Positions 35,027 to 43,686 of a stretch of DNA of 64,000 nt are shown here, piece after piece. The stretch comes from Ruania rhizosphaerae. GTDB taxonomy: Bacteria; Actinomycetota; Actinomycetes; Actinomycetales; Beutenbergiaceae. How positions within the stretch are numbered: position 1 is the first letter of the stretch; each line of letters starts with the position of its first letter. The notes under the pieces were generated by a model. The model saw nothing but the letters and a program-made list of their open reading frames with translations, was not told the origin of the DNA and did not search any database. The position numbers and the translations under genes were made by a program. Location: positions 62,001 to 126,000 of the forward strand of contig NZ_VSMB01000004.1 of the NCBI RefSeq assembly GCF_009805705.1. Direction: 5' to 3'.

Positions 35027-36145
35027 ATGCCCGCCTCCCCACCCGCCATCGCCGCCCCGTCCGCCCGGATTCCCGACGGCGGCCCTCCCGTCCTGCAACC
35101 GGGCCCACCACGCCCGGGCTACCTGCCGGCAACCCCGGCGACCGTCCTGTGGGGCGAGCTTCCGTGCGGGACTGACAGGGCCGTCGTCGAGGTCGACCCG
35201 GGCGAGGAGCTCGTGATCGACACGGTCTCGCACGAGGGAATCCTGGAGGATCAGGGGCGCGACCCGCTCGCCTACTTCGCAGGCCTGGGCGTGCCGTCGG
35301 AGCGGGTGCTGACCGATGCGGTCGAGATCGCGGCGACGGTCCCGCACGACCCTGCGACCCAGGGTCCGCACGTGGTGACCGGGCCGGTACACGTGCGGGG
35401 AGCCCGGCCCGGGGACGTGCTGGCGATCACGGTGCTGGATCTGGCGCTGCGCTGCGGCTACGGGCTGGTCTCCAACCGGCACGGGCGCGGTGCACTGCCG
35501 GAGGAGCTCCCGGCCGGGGGCAAGGACGTCGTCTCGGTGCCGTGCTGGACGGGCCCCGGAAGCTCAGGTGCGACGACGTACGGCTATATGGCGGCGAGCG
35601 CCGGGAGCGAGGCCACGGTGCACTTCCCGCTGCGACCGTTCCTCGGCACGATGGGGGTGGCGACGGCCGGGTCGGAGCGCGCGCATTCAGTGCCGCCTGG
35701 ACTGCACGGCGGCAACCTGGACATCTCCCTGCTCACGGCCGGGTCGACGCTGTACCTGCCGGTGCAGGCGCCCGGTGCGCTGGCCTACGTGGGCGATCCG
35801 CACTTCGCGCAGGGCGACGGCGAGGTGGCACTGACGGCGTTCGAGGCGCCGTTGCGCGCGCGGCTGCGCTTCGAGGTGATCCCGGCCGAGTCCTTGCCGC
35901 ACCCGCCGATGATCTGGGCTGAGACGCCCGACCTGCTGGTTCCCGTGGGGCTGGATACCGATCTGGACGAGGCGATGCGGGCGTGCGTGCGCTCGGCACT
36001 GACATTGTTGACTGCCCGCGGGATGGATACCGCGCACGCCTACGCCTACCTCTCAGCGGCCGGGGACTTCGCAGTCTCGCAGGTGGTGGACCGGGTGTGC
36101 GGAGTGCACGGAAAGATCCGGAAGGCCGATTTGGCCGAGCTCTGA
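35027..36145 (+). CDS. Acetamidase/formamidase family protein
   Basis: A 372-residue member of the FmdA_AmdA family, which hydrolyses formamide or other short amides to the acid and ammonia. Family features are VEVDPGEELVIDTVSHEG, TGPVHVRGARPGDVLAI, MGVATAG and GGNLDISLLTAGSTLYLPV. ATG 35027 follows GGAGAG with good spacing; a GTG at 35009 in the same frame is less well placed. It is in an operon with the flavin reductase, so it likely removes a small amide made in the pathway. Confidence 0.9.
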   Translation: MPASPPAIAAPSARIPDGGPPVLQPGPPRPGYLPATPATVLWGELPCGTDRAVVEVDPGEELVIDTVSHEGILEDQGRDPLAYFAGLGVPSERVLTDAVEIAATVPHDPATQGPHVVTGPVHVRGARPGDVLAITVLDLALRCGYGLVSNRHGRGALPEELPAGGKDVVSVPCWTGPGSSGATTYGYMAASAGSEATVHFPLRPFLGTMGVATAGSERAHSVPPGLHGGNLDISLLTAGSTLYLPVQAPGALAYVGDPHFAQGDGEVALTAFEAPLRARLRFEVIPAESLPHPPMIWAETPDLLVPVGLDTDLDEAMRACVRSALTLLTARGMDTAHAYAYLSAAGDFAVSQVVDRVCGVHGKIRKADLAEL

Positions 36146-36181
36146 GGCCCTGGACCACTCGGGATCGCACACCCACGAGGG

Positions 36182-36259
36182 TTGACCACACCAGCACGCG
36201 CCGAACGCGAAGGCACATCTCGCTCTGAGGTGATCCGAGAGGCCTTGGCCTCCACGTGA
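36182..36259 (+). pseudogene. Remnant of ribbon-helix-helix antitoxin
   Basis: The frame ending at 36259 reads …ARAEREGTSRSEVIREALAST, the classic second half of a ribbon-helix-helix antitoxin. The N-terminal beta strand that contacts DNA is missing, the frame being closed by the acetamidase stop just upstream. Its TGA overlaps the GTG of the toxin fragment (GTGA), preserving the antitoxin-toxin coupling. Confidence 0.55.
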
Positions 36260-36400
36260 GAGTCCACCCGTCTGCTCGCAAGCACGGTATCGATCCCGAG
36301 GACGCGATCCAGGCTGCGACGTGGGCGACCTGGATCGAAGATCTCGACGACGACAGTCCCGCAAGGCAGTTGCGTCTCGGGTTCGATACTCGTGGCCGTG
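36256..36400 (+). pseudogene. Remnant of small toxin, N-terminal part
   Basis: VRVHPSARKHGIDPEDAIQAATWATWIEDLDDDSP… reads like the N-terminal half of the small toxins found behind ribbon-helix-helix antitoxins in actinobacteria. Homologous character stops near residue 48, and the frame continues into sequence that in another frame encodes a nucleotidyltransferase end. So the toxin C-terminus has been lost by deletion. Confidence 0.55.
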
Positions 36401-36541
36401 CCCGATGGCTTCGACATCTTCGACAAGGTGCTCCTGGTCGAAGAGCTCGAGAGCACGCTGGGCGTACGCGTGGACATCGTCTCCGACTGTGCCCGGAGCC
36501 CTGTCGGCGAGCGAGCACGGAGCGAGGCAGTGCCGCTGTGA
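36398..36541 (+). pseudogene. Remnant of MNT-type nucleotidyltransferase antitoxin, C-terminal part
   Basis: The frame from 36398 reads FDIFDKVLLVEELESTLG, VRVDIVSDCARSPVGERARSEAVPL, which matches the C-terminal half of minimal nucleotidyltransferases (third metal Asp in VDIV). The GSxxRG… catalytic first half is missing. Its stop overlaps the next frame (GTGA), as in intact MNT-HEPN operons. Confidence 0.6.
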
Positions 36542-36678
36542 ACGACGACAAGACCGCTCGATACCTCGCCGACCTGGCCAGGTTCGGGGCTCAGGCCGAG
36601 CATCTCGTTTCCTTGGGCTACGACGCCTACATGGCCGACGACTTCGACGGCGAACGCATCGTGCTCACCGAGGACTGA
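36538..36678 (+). pseudogene. Remnant of HEPN (DUF86-like) toxin, N-terminal part
   Basis: A 46-residue frame (VNDDKTARYLADLARFGAQA…SLGYDAYMADDFDGERIVLTED) resembles the first helix pair of DUF86/HEPN toxins, ending before the RNase motif R-X4-6-H. It therefore cannot be an active toxin. Together with the three fragments upstream it is what remains of two toxin-antitoxin pairs joined by deletion. Confidence 0.5.
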
Positions 36679-36730
36679 CTACCGACCACAACTTCACCCC
36701 CGGGTGAACCTGCCGTCGATGATCGGCCCC

Positions 36731-36773
36731 ACACCGACCACAACCTCACCCGGGGCGAGGTTCTGGTCGGTGT
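36731..36773. terminator. Bidirectional hairpin terminator
   Basis: ACACCGACCACAACCTC (36731-36747) pairs with GAGGTTCTGGTCGGTGT (36757-36773), 16 of 17 bases, with a 9-nt loop. It lies between converging transcription units (the toxin remnants and the creatininase operon). A partial second copy of the left arm (ACCGACCACAACTTCACC) is at about 36680-36698. Confidence 0.75.
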
Positions 36774-36839
36774 TCGGTTCTGGGGCAAGGCTCTCGCAGG
36801 TGCTCGCGTTCTCGCCCAAGGTGCAGTTCGGCCCGCCCC

Positions 36840-37616
36840 TCAACGGACCCGGAAGGTACTCGCCTCCACGATCGCGGCAGCCAATCGCTGCACCCCGGCC
36901 TCGAACAGCACCTTGCCGGCGTCGGCAGTGGCGGTGGTCGGATCGCCGATGTGACCGTCGGGCCCGAAATCGTCCGAGAGCCACCCGAAGCTGACAGGCT
37001 TGCCGAACCCGATCTGCTCATAGGCGGTCAACTGTTCGGGCACCCGCCGCACGGCGCGGTCCATCTTCACCAACTCGGGGCGCAGGTGCAGCATCAGGGA
37101 CGTCTCGCTGTGCCCGCCATGGATGCCCAGGCCCAGTTCGTGCGGGTTGGAGACGTCCCGCACCTGATCCCCCGGCACCGACAGGTGCGCGAAGAACGTC
37201 GCCAGCCCGAACTGGCGCCGCAGCTCCCGGCACGCCACCTGCCCGAGCGCCGAGTTCCCACCGTGCCCGTTGACGAACACCAACCGGGTGATCCCGGAGG
37301 TCTGCAGCGAGCGCCCGATGTCCACCAGGGTTCGCATGAGCGTGTCCCAGGAGAGCCAGATCGTGCCGGGCGCCCAGTGGTGCTCATCGGACTTGGTGTA
37401 GGCCAGCCCCTCCAGCAGGACCACCGGCGCCGTACCGGCCTCGGCCACCTCCGCCACCGCTGCTTCGGCGGCCGAGGTGGCGGTCACGTAGTCGGTCGAG
37501 ACCGGCAGGTGCGGGCCATGCTGCTCGATCGCCCCGAGCGGGAGCACCGCCACGGTGTCCTCCGGCAGGTGCGCAACCTCCGGGAACGTCAGGTCGATGA
37601 AGCGGGGTGCGGGCAT
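36840..37616 (-). CDS. Creatininase-family amidohydrolase
   Basis: A 258-residue metal-dependent hydrolase of the creatininase family, which includes creatininase, formamide hydrolases of riboflavin and F420 synthesis, and others. Metal-binding motifs are LPLGAIEQHGPHLPVSTD, FVNGHGGNSALG and GIHGGHSETSLML, with E in the first and H/D ligands intact. ATG 37616 shares one base with the previous stop (TGATG). Last gene of the seven-gene minus-strand operon that starts at 44750. It probably opens a cyclic amide or cleaves a formamide; the substrate is not determined. Confidence 0.92.
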   Translation of the reverse strand: MPAPRFIDLTFPEVAHLPEDTVAVLPLGAIEQHGPHLPVSTDYVTATSAAEAAVAEVAEAGTAPVVLLEGLAYTKSDEHHWAPGTIWLSWDTLMRTLVDIGRSLQTSGITRLVFVNGHGGNSALGQVACRELRRQFGLATFFAHLSVPGDQVRDVSNPHELGLGIHGGHSETSLMLHLRPELVKMDRAVRRVPEQLTAYEQIGFGKPVSFGWLSDDFGPDGHIGDPTTATADAGKVLFEAGVQRLAAAIVEASTFRVR

Positions 37617-38968
37617 CAGCGGGCTCCGATCGTGGTGCGGGTATCGGGCCGGGCGAGCGAGGTGTCGAGCTTGCCGGGATTGAGCAGGCCGCGCGGATCG
37701 GTGCGCTTCACGGTCTCGAGCACCAAGTCCACGTTGCGGTCGACGTACCACTGGTGCGGGGAGTGCACCCCGAGCCCGGTCGCCTCCAGCCGCGGGATAC
37801 CCGCGAGCACCTGCTCCTCGCTCTCGTAGTCGGCCACCACCATCGCCAGTGGCTGGCTGCCCATCAGCTCCAGGTGCAGCCGGGTGCTCGGCCCGTAGAC
37901 CGCCCGGACGGCGTCCGGGTCGTCCCACAGGACCGTCCCGCCGGTCTCCAGGTGGAAGCAGGTGGGCTCGCCGACCTCCTTCTGCCAGTAGTAGATCGGG
38001 TGGTTGTAGGACTGGGAGGAGAGCTTGTCGGTGGCGGCATAGTCCTCCAGCACACCGACCACCTCACCGCCGGCGGCCCGCACACGGCGGCCGATCTCAC
38101 CGGCCGTGGAGACCTCGGCGATCACCCGCAGACTGTAGGAGGCCGGGTCCAGTTCCACGTCCGCGGGCAGCGTGGCCACCAACGCCGGTTCATCTCCGGA
38201 GGCCAGTCGCGGCAGGACCGGCAGGTCGAGGAGCGATCGGTGCACCGAGACCAGCGCCTCGTAGGCGGGCAGCGCGGCGTAGATCGCCACCCACTCCTGC
38301 GCGGGGTCGGTGCGCACGACCGCCTCGGTGATCACGCCGGTCACGCCGTAGGCGTGAATGTAGGCCTGGGTTTCTTCGCCCGTCACGACGACGGAGCGTC
38401 CGCTGCCGTCCATCGGCGCCACGGTCAGGGCTTCCACCCAGCCATCGCCGGTGGTCCCCCGGGCGATGGTGCCGGTGCCGGCGCTGCCGCCACCGAGGAA
38501 GCCGCCGATGGTGGAGCCCTTGGTGGAGGGGAACATCCAGATGTCACGCCCGGCGGCCCGGCCCGCGGCATCGATGGCGGTGAGCTTGGCACCCGCACCG
38601 GCCCGGACCAGATCGCCCTCCACGGCGATGTGGTCCAGCCCTCGCAGGTCGAGGGTGATCCCGCCGTCGAAGGGGGTCAGCTGCCCGTAGTTCCCGGTCC
38701 CGGCACCCCGGGGGGTGACCGGGACGCGGGCGTCGTAGGCGAGCGCCAGGATGACCGGCACCTCCTCCGGTGTGCTGGGCCGCACCACCAGATCAGCCAG
38801 ATAGCGCCCGGCGGGCACCTTCTCGGCCAGGATCGGCGACATCTTCGACCAGTCCGAGGAGACCTTCCGGACCAGTTCGGGATCGGTGGAGACGGCGTCC
38901 GGTCCCAGCTCGAGGGCGAGGAGGTCGGCCAGTCGGGCGGTGCGCTCGGCGATGGTGCGCTCTGTCAT
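37616..38968 (-). CDS. FAD-linked oxidase (GlcD/VAO family)
   Basis: A 450-residue flavoprotein of the PCMH (vanillyl-alcohol oxidase) fold. The FAD phosphate-binding region is VTPRGAGTGNYGQLTPFDGGITLDL (about residues 86-110), then FLGGGSAGTGTIARG. A substrate domain follows, and the C-terminus is DPRGLLNPGKLDTS, as in GlcD. It oxidises a hydroxy acid or an amine-like substrate to a keto compound. It starts 3 bp after the binding-protein stop and is coupled to the creatininase gene. No Fe-S partner subunit is present. Confidence 0.9.
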   Translation of the reverse strand: MTERTIAERTARLADLLALELGPDAVSTDPELVRKVSSDWSKMSPILAEKVPAGRYLADLVVRPSTPEEVPVILALAYDARVPVTPRGAGTGNYGQLTPFDGGITLDLRGLDHIAVEGDLVRAGAGAKLTAIDAAGRAAGRDIWMFPSTKGSTIGGFLGGGSAGTGTIARGTTGDGWVEALTVAPMDGSGRSVVVTGEETQAYIHAYGVTGVITEAVVRTDPAQEWVAIYAALPAYEALVSVHRSLLDLPVLPRLASGDEPALVATLPADVELDPASYSLRVIAEVSTAGEIGRRVRAAGGEVVGVLEDYAATDKLSSQSYNHPIYYWQKEVGEPTCFHLETGGTVLWDDPDAVRAVYGPSTRLHLELMGSQPLAMVVADYESEEQVLAGIPRLEATGLGVHSPHQWYVDRNVDLVLETVKRTDPRGLLNPGKLDTSLARPDTRTTIGAR

Positions 38969-38971
38969 GTG

Positions 38972-40165
38972 TCACTCCCCCATCGAGATCGAGGTGTCGA
39001 TGAACTCGTTCGTGTACAACGCCTCGGGGTCCACCGCCGAGGCGTCGGTGATGGTGCCCTGCGCCTCCAGCAGCGGGGCGAAGGTGTCGACGATCTCCGC
39101 CATCCGGTCGGGGTCGAGCTGGCCGAAGACACCGGAGGCCGGATCGTCGGTGACGATCCCTTCATCCAGCTGGGCCTGCGCGGAGAAGGTCGCGACCCCG
39201 GCGGAGTAGGACCAGGAGAGGTCGTAGGCCTCCACGAGCTCGACGATCAGTTCGTTCGTGGACTCGGGATCGTCGAGATAGTCGATCTGGGACTGCTGCA
39301 TGATCGGCACGAGCAGCTCCAGGCACGGCGAGAGCTCCTCCAGCTTGTCGGCGCGCACGGCCAGCGGCTCGGGGTAGATCGAGAAGCCGACCTCGCTCAT
39401 CAGCTGGTAGCCCACCGGGCGGCCCCATTCGGCGATCTCGTTCTCGTAGATGTAGGGCTCGGCGGTGGCGAATCCCTGCTGCATGATCGTGGTGTCGGAG
39501 ACGAACCGCGCCGGGGTGCCCTCGTAGCTGGTGTCGGACTGGGCGAGGTCGAAGCCGACGGTCTCGGCGAGCAGCGCCGGGATCACATCGCCGGAGGTGA
39601 CCACCACGGCTCCCTGACTGGTGACCTCTTCGATGGTGGTCGCGCCCGGATAGGTCTCGGGGTCCCACATGAGGATCTGCGGGCTATAGGTCATCTGCGA
39701 GGTGACCGCCACCGTGGGCTGCGCTTCGTGCGCAGCGATGGCGGCATCGGTGTTGACCGCACCGAAGGTGATGTCCTCATCCAGGTACATCAGCGCCGGA
39801 ACGGGCTGGAAACCGACGTTCGGGCCGCCCGGCCGCACCTCGATGTCGACCCCGGTGTCGGTGCCGTCGACCACGAGTGAACCGCTGACGGACTTGTTCT
39901 CGGTGTCGATCTCGTAGTCGGGCCCCACCAGCTGGTACATGGCGCCGTGCTCGGCCTCGGGCTGCCAGTCCTGCTGCATGACCACGGTGGCCGGGCAGAC
40001 GCCCGCCAGGTCGAGTGCACTGCCCGCCTCGGCTGCGGTGGTGCCGGTGGCTACGTCCCCGGCACCGGTGTCACTGGGTTCGGTGGCATCGCTGCTGCCG
40101 CTGCAGGCGGTGAGGGCGAGCAGGCCGGCTGCGGTGGTCGCGGACAGGAGGAGGTGTCGCTTCAT
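38972..40165 (-). CDS. ABC transporter substrate-binding lipoprotein (NMT1/THI5-like)
   Basis: A 397-residue lipoprotein. Signal peptide with lipobox LTACSG (Cys at about residue 21) and a Ser/Thr/Asp linker, then an NMT1/THI5-type binding fold (VVMQQDWQPEAEHGAMYQL … AHEAQPTVAVTSQMTYSPQIL). Proteins of this type import sulfonates, nitrate, pyrimidine precursors, riboflavin or aromatic N-compounds. In this operon it probably brings in the substrate of the hydrolases. A 129-bp gap separates it from the permease and may hold an internal promoter. Confidence 0.92.
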   Translation of the reverse strand: MKRHLLLSATTAAGLLALTACSGSSDATEPSDTGAGDVATGTTAAEAGSALDLAGVCPATVVMQQDWQPEAEHGAMYQLVGPDYEIDTENKSVSGSLVVDGTDTGVDIEVRPGGPNVGFQPVPALMYLDEDITFGAVNTDAAIAAHEAQPTVAVTSQMTYSPQILMWDPETYPGATTIEEVTSQGAVVVTSGDVIPALLAETVGFDLAQSDTSYEGTPARFVSDTTIMQQGFATAEPYIYENEIAEWGRPVGYQLMSEVGFSIYPEPLAVRADKLEELSPCLELLVPIMQQSQIDYLDDPESTNELIVELVEAYDLSWSYSAGVATFSAQAQLDEGIVTDDPASGVFGQLDPDRMAEIVDTFAPLLEAQGTITDASAVDPEALYTNEFIDTSISMGE

Positions 40166-40294
40166 GGGGATCTCGCTTTCGGAGGAGGGAAGGGACGGGG
40201 TTGGAGGTCTGCGGCTACCCGGGCGGTCGCGCCCAGGTGGGCCAGGAACAGGTGAGACTGGTGCGGGGGTGCGGGCTCCGCCGTCGCCGGACGC

Positions 40295-41308
40295 CTACTG
40301 TCGCTGGCCGTACCAACGGCCGATGACGAGCCGGTCCAGCACGGCGAAGAGCGTGAAGACCGCCACGCCGAACACGGCTGTCAGCGCGATAGCGGTGAAC
40401 AGGGCGTCCATCTGGATCCGCAGCGTGTAGGTGCGCAGCAGTCCGCCAATGCCCACGGGGCCCTGCTGGAAGAAGTAGTCGCCGACCAGCGCGCCGATCA
40501 CCGACAGCCCGGCCGCGTTGCGCAGCCCGGTGAAGATCGACGGCAGGGCGGCGGGGAACTTCAGCTTGGTCAGGCGCTGCAGTGCGGTGGCCTTGTTCAG
40601 AGTGAACAGGTCGTGGCTGGCGGCACTGGCCGACTGCAGCCCGAACAGGGTGTTGGAGATCATCGGGAACAACGCGATGATCACGCACACGATCACCCGG
40701 GCACCGAGCCCGTAGCCGAACCAGATGCCGATGAGCGGCACCAGGGCGAGGATGGGGATGGTCTGCAGGATGACGGCGTAGGGATAGAGGATCCGTTCGG
40801 CCCACCCGGCCGAGGACATCAGCACGGCGTAGCCGATCCCGACGGCGACCGCGATCACCAGTCCGATCATCGCCACCGACACACTGCGCCCGAGTGCCTC
40901 GAGCATCGGAGTCATCACAGCCGGGTTGGTGGCCGTGTTCCCGAACGCCTCGTGCGGGGGCGGGAGCAGGAACCGTTGCTCGGCCGGCAGCAGGAGGTAG
41001 GAGACGAGGTACCAGATGGCCGCGATCCCGGCGAGGGCGAGCAGGATCGGGGCCGCCTTGCCGAGTGCGGCTCGCCACCGGGGAGGTCCGGGGACGGCGG
41101 TCGTGGATGCCGTGCCGAGAGTGCGTGCCTCCACCTCAGGAGCACTGGGGCGGGTGGCCGGGCCGGGGACTCCGACGGGGCGATCGTTGCCGACACGGCT
41201 CTGGTTGAGGCGGTCGGACTCGCTGGACTGCTGCGACTGGTCGCTCGCCGGAGTTGCCGGTGCGTGCTCGGCTGATGGGTGCTGGGTACGTGCGTGGGTG
41301 GCGGTCAT
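40295..41308 (-). CDS. ABC transporter permease (SsuC/TauC type)
   Basis: A 337-residue permease with a long Ser/Pro/Thr-rich cytoplasmic N-terminus (about 85 residues) and six TM segments. The EAA-like loop lies in KATALQRLTKLKFPAALPSIFTGLR. ATG 41308 overlaps the ATPase stop (ATGA). The open frame upstream overlaps the ATPase gene and is not used. It forms the channel for the binding protein encoded next. Confidence 0.92.
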   Translation of the reverse strand: MTATHARTQHPSAEHAPATPASDQSQQSSESDRLNQSRVGNDRPVGVPGPATRPSAPEVEARTLGTASTTAVPGPPRWRAALGKAAPILLALAGIAAIWYLVSYLLLPAEQRFLLPPPHEAFGNTATNPAVMTPMLEALGRSVSVAMIGLVIAVAVGIGYAVLMSSAGWAERILYPYAVILQTIPILALVPLIGIWFGYGLGARVIVCVIIALFPMISNTLFGLQSASAASHDLFTLNKATALQRLTKLKFPAALPSIFTGLRNAAGLSVIGALVGDYFFQQGPVGIGGLLRTYTLRIQMDALFTAIALTAVFGVAVFTLFAVLDRLVIGRWYGQRQ

Positions 41309-42090
41309 GAGTGCTCTCCCAGTGCGGTGGAGACCTCGCCGGTGAGGGCGGCGAACTCGGATGAGTAGCGCAGTTCCGGCGGGCGGGGGTAGTCCCAGGG
41401 GATGGGGATGTCGGCGACGACCTGGCCGGGCCGTCCGCTCATCACGATCACGCGGGTGGACAGGTACACGGCTTCGGACACGGAGTGGGTGATGAACAGG
41501 CCGGCGAACTTCTTCAGCTGGAAGATCCGCTGCAACTCGGTCTGCATCCGTAGCCGGGTGATCTCGTCGAGAGCGCCGAAGGGTTCGTCGAAGAGCGCCA
41601 GATCGGGGTCGGTCACCAGCGCCCGGGCGATGGAGACGCGCATGCGCATCCCGCCCGAGAGCTGGCGGGGGAACTGCTTCTCGAAGCCCGTCAGGCCCAC
41701 CAGATCGAGGACCTCCTGGGCTCTGGAACGGCGTTGGGAGGTCGGCAGTCCGCGCAGTTCGTCGGCCAGTTCGACGTTCTTGGCGGCGGTGCGCCACTCC
41801 AGCAGCGTCGCTTCCTGGAAGACGTAGCTGGTCGCGTGGGCGTTGACCTCGACGGTCCCCTCGGTGACGTCGTCGAGGCCGGAGGCCAGCCGCAGCAGCG
41901 TGGACTTACCGCAGCCGGAGGGGCCGACCACGGTGACGAAGTCCCCCGAGCGCAGGTGCAGGTCGACGTCGGTGAGCGCCACAGTGCCGGTGGCGAACTG
42001 CTTGGAGACGCCGTCGAGCACCAGGGTGCGGGTCATGGAGTCCGGTTGTGAGGCGGTGGGAGCGGGGGCGGAAGCGGTCGGGGCAGTCAT
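41305..42090 (-). CDS. ABC transporter ATP-binding protein (SsuB/TauB type)
   Basis: A 261-residue ATPase: Walker A VVGPSGCGKSTLLRLASG, Q-loop FQEATLLEW, signature LSGGMRMRVSIARAL, Walker B LALFDEPFGALD and H-loop ITHSVSEAV. Energises import with the permease encoded directly after it (ATGA overlap). It starts 3 bp after the amidohydrolase stop, so import and hydrolysis are coregulated. Confidence 0.95.
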   Translation of the reverse strand: MTAPTASAPAPTASQPDSMTRTLVLDGVSKQFATGTVALTDVDLHLRSGDFVTVVGPSGCGKSTLLRLASGLDDVTEGTVEVNAHATSYVFQEATLLEWRTAAKNVELADELRGLPTSQRRSRAQEVLDLVGLTGFEKQFPRQLSGGMRMRVSIARALVTDPDLALFDEPFGALDEITRLRMQTELQRIFQLKKFAGLFITHSVSEAVYLSTRVIVMSGRPGQVVADIPIPWDYPRPPELRYSSEFAALTGEVSTALGEHS

Positions 42091-42093
42091 GGG

Positions 42094-43686
42094 TCACCTT
42101 CCGATCGGGGTGGGGCGACGGGTGGGGGTGGATGACGTGGTTGCTGTGGTTGCCGTGGCAGCCAGAGCCGGCGTGGGCACTGCGGGGTGAGGTGCTGGGT
42201 GGTGGGGCGCTCTGTCCTCGGACGCTCTGTGGTCGGGGGGAGGCTCGACGAGGGCAGGGTGATCGAGGGAGCTGCGCACCCGGGTGTCGGCCACCACCCG
42301 GCCGCCGGAGACCACGACGCGCGCGGTGGTCCCGCCCGCGATCACGTCCCCGAGGTCGGCATCGGGTACCAGCAGGAAGTCGGCAGCCGCACCGGGTGTG
42401 GCACCCACCGGTGGCAGGCCGAGCACAGTCCGGGCGGAGGTGGTGACCGCCGCAAGCGCCTCCTCCGGGCGCAGGTGCCCGGCGCTCACGAGCAGCGAGG
42501 TGGTCTCGAAGGGGTCGGCCCGCCCGACCGGGTTGAACGGGTCCCGCAGGTTGTCCGCCCCGGCGGCCAGGTCGATGCCGGCGTCGAGGATCGCCCGCAG
42601 CGGTGCGATCCCGCGGGGGATGAGGTGGGTGTCCTGCCAGCCCTGCAGGTAGAGGTTGGTGATCGGGAGCGCGACGACCCCCAGGCCCGCGCGCGCCACC
42701 ACGTCGAGCACGGGGGCGAGATCCGCCGGGGGCAGGGAGCCCAGGCGCACGCAGTGGCTGGCTGTGACGCGCTGGGCCAGCCCCCGGGCGAGCACCTGCT
42801 GGGCGAGGTCGGCAATGTCAACGATGTCAGCAATGCCGCCGCCTCCGGCGTGCTCGTCGAGGGTGGTCTGCTCATCGGTGTGCAGGTCGACGGGCAGGCC
42901 GGTCCGTTCGGCGAGGTCGAGCATGCGGGTGGTCTCGTGCCGCGGATCACTGGCCAGGTGCGGGCAGCCACCGATCACGTCGATGCCGTGGTCGACAGCC
43001 TCGGCGACCACCGCGTCCGAGGCATGCTCACCCGCGAGCAGGCACACCTGCAGCGTGAGCGTTCCGCGTAGCTGTTCGCGCAGGGCCACCAGGGCGTCCA
43101 CCCCGCGCAGCGGGTCGCCCGTCATGTGAACGTCCACGTGCGTGCGCACCGTGGTGATGCCGCGGGCGAGATAGCGCCCGACGGCGGCCCGTGCGCGGGT
43201 AGTGATGTCACCGGCGTCAATGGTCGGGGTGATGGACCGCCAGGCGTCGATTGCCCCGACCAGGTCGTGCCCGGTCCCGGGCGGGATCCGGTTCGCCGTC
43301 AGCGCCTTGTCGAGGTGAGCGTGGGGTTCGCTCGCGGCCGGGACGAGCCGCCACCCGGTGGCGTCGAGGGCTCCGGCCGGCTCGGACGTTCCGGGTGCAC
43401 ATCGGTCCGTGGACGCGCCCGCGAGATCACGCGTGTCACCCACCGCCGTGGCTGCACCGCGCCCAGCCACCGCCTCAGGCCCGGCGCCTGCAGGTGTGAC
43501 CGCGGCGATCGTGCCACCGGCGAGGGTCAGGTCGGCGATCGTGCCGTCGAGCAGGCGCACCCCGCGCAGGCTCGTGACGGTGGTCCCGGTCAGATCCGCC
43601 CATGCGTCCGGCGCTCCCATCGAGACGGGGCCGGTCACAGGGCCGGTCGCGGGGCCGGTCACAGGGCCGGTCACAGGGCCGGTCAT
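42094..43686 (-). CDS. Cytosine-deaminase-like amidohydrolase with (TGPV)n N-terminus
   Basis: A 530-residue amidohydrolase resembling CodA. Metal motifs are EPHAHLDKALT, VRTHVDVHMTG, VDLHTDEQ and VTASHCVRLG, with the catalytic Asp in GADNLRDPFNPVG. The N-terminus is a tandem repeat MTGPVTGPV… encoded by 12-bp units, and the C-terminus is a His/Pro/Thr-rich tail of about 40 residues. Both look disordered. An internal ATG at 43620 (MGAPDAWADL) would omit the repeat. ATGA overlap with the MBL gene. Likely a heterocycle deaminase or ring hydrolase; substrate unknown. Confidence 0.88.
   Translation of the reverse strand: MTGPVTGPVTGPATGPVTGPVSMGAPDAWADLTGTTVTSLRGVRLLDGTIADLTLAGGTIAAVTPAGAGPEAVAGRGAATAVGDTRDLAGASTDRCAPGTSEPAGALDATGWRLVPAASEPHAHLDKALTANRIPPGTGHDLVGAIDAWRSITPTIDAGDITTRARAAVGRYLARGITTVRTHVDVHMTGDPLRGVDALVALREQLRGTLTLQVCLLAGEHASDAVVAEAVDHGIDVIGGCPHLASDPRHETTRMLDLAERTGLPVDLHTDEQTTLDEHAGGGGIADIVDIADLAQQVLARGLAQRVTASHCVRLGSLPPADLAPVLDVVARAGLGVVALPITNLYLQGWQDTHLIPRGIAPLRAILDAGIDLAAGADNLRDPFNPVGRADPFETTSLLVSAGHLRPEEALAAVTTSARTVLGLPPVGATPGAAADFLLVPDADLGDVIAGGTTARVVVSGGRVVADTRVRSSLDHPALVEPPPDHRASEDRAPHHPAPHPAVPTPALAATATTATTSSTPTRRPTPIGR
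43625..43684. repeat. 12-bp tandem repeat, five units, in the amidohydrolase start region
   Basis: Five adjacent 12-bp units of consensus ACAGGGCCGGTC encode (TGPV)5 directly after the start codon at 43686. Units differ at one to three positions (ACGGGG, GCGGGG). Copy number probably varies between strains, which would change only a disordered leader. Confidence 0.85.

Noticed and set aside
36256-36678. A single 140-codon gene spanning the toxin remnants
   Set aside because: The frame is open from end to end, but family resemblance shifts to other frames in the middle, so it is a chance fusion of fragments and not one protein.
37607-39880. A 757-codon open frame on the plus strand
   Set aside because: It lies antisense to the FAD oxidase and binding-protein genes, both with clear family motifs, and reads as low-complexity Gly/Arg/His sequence. 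Long shadow frames are expected at this GC content.
40166-40294. Separate small gene between the binding-protein and permease genes
   Set aside because: No frame with a ribosome binding site or conserved pattern was found in the 129-bp gap; it may hold a promoter.
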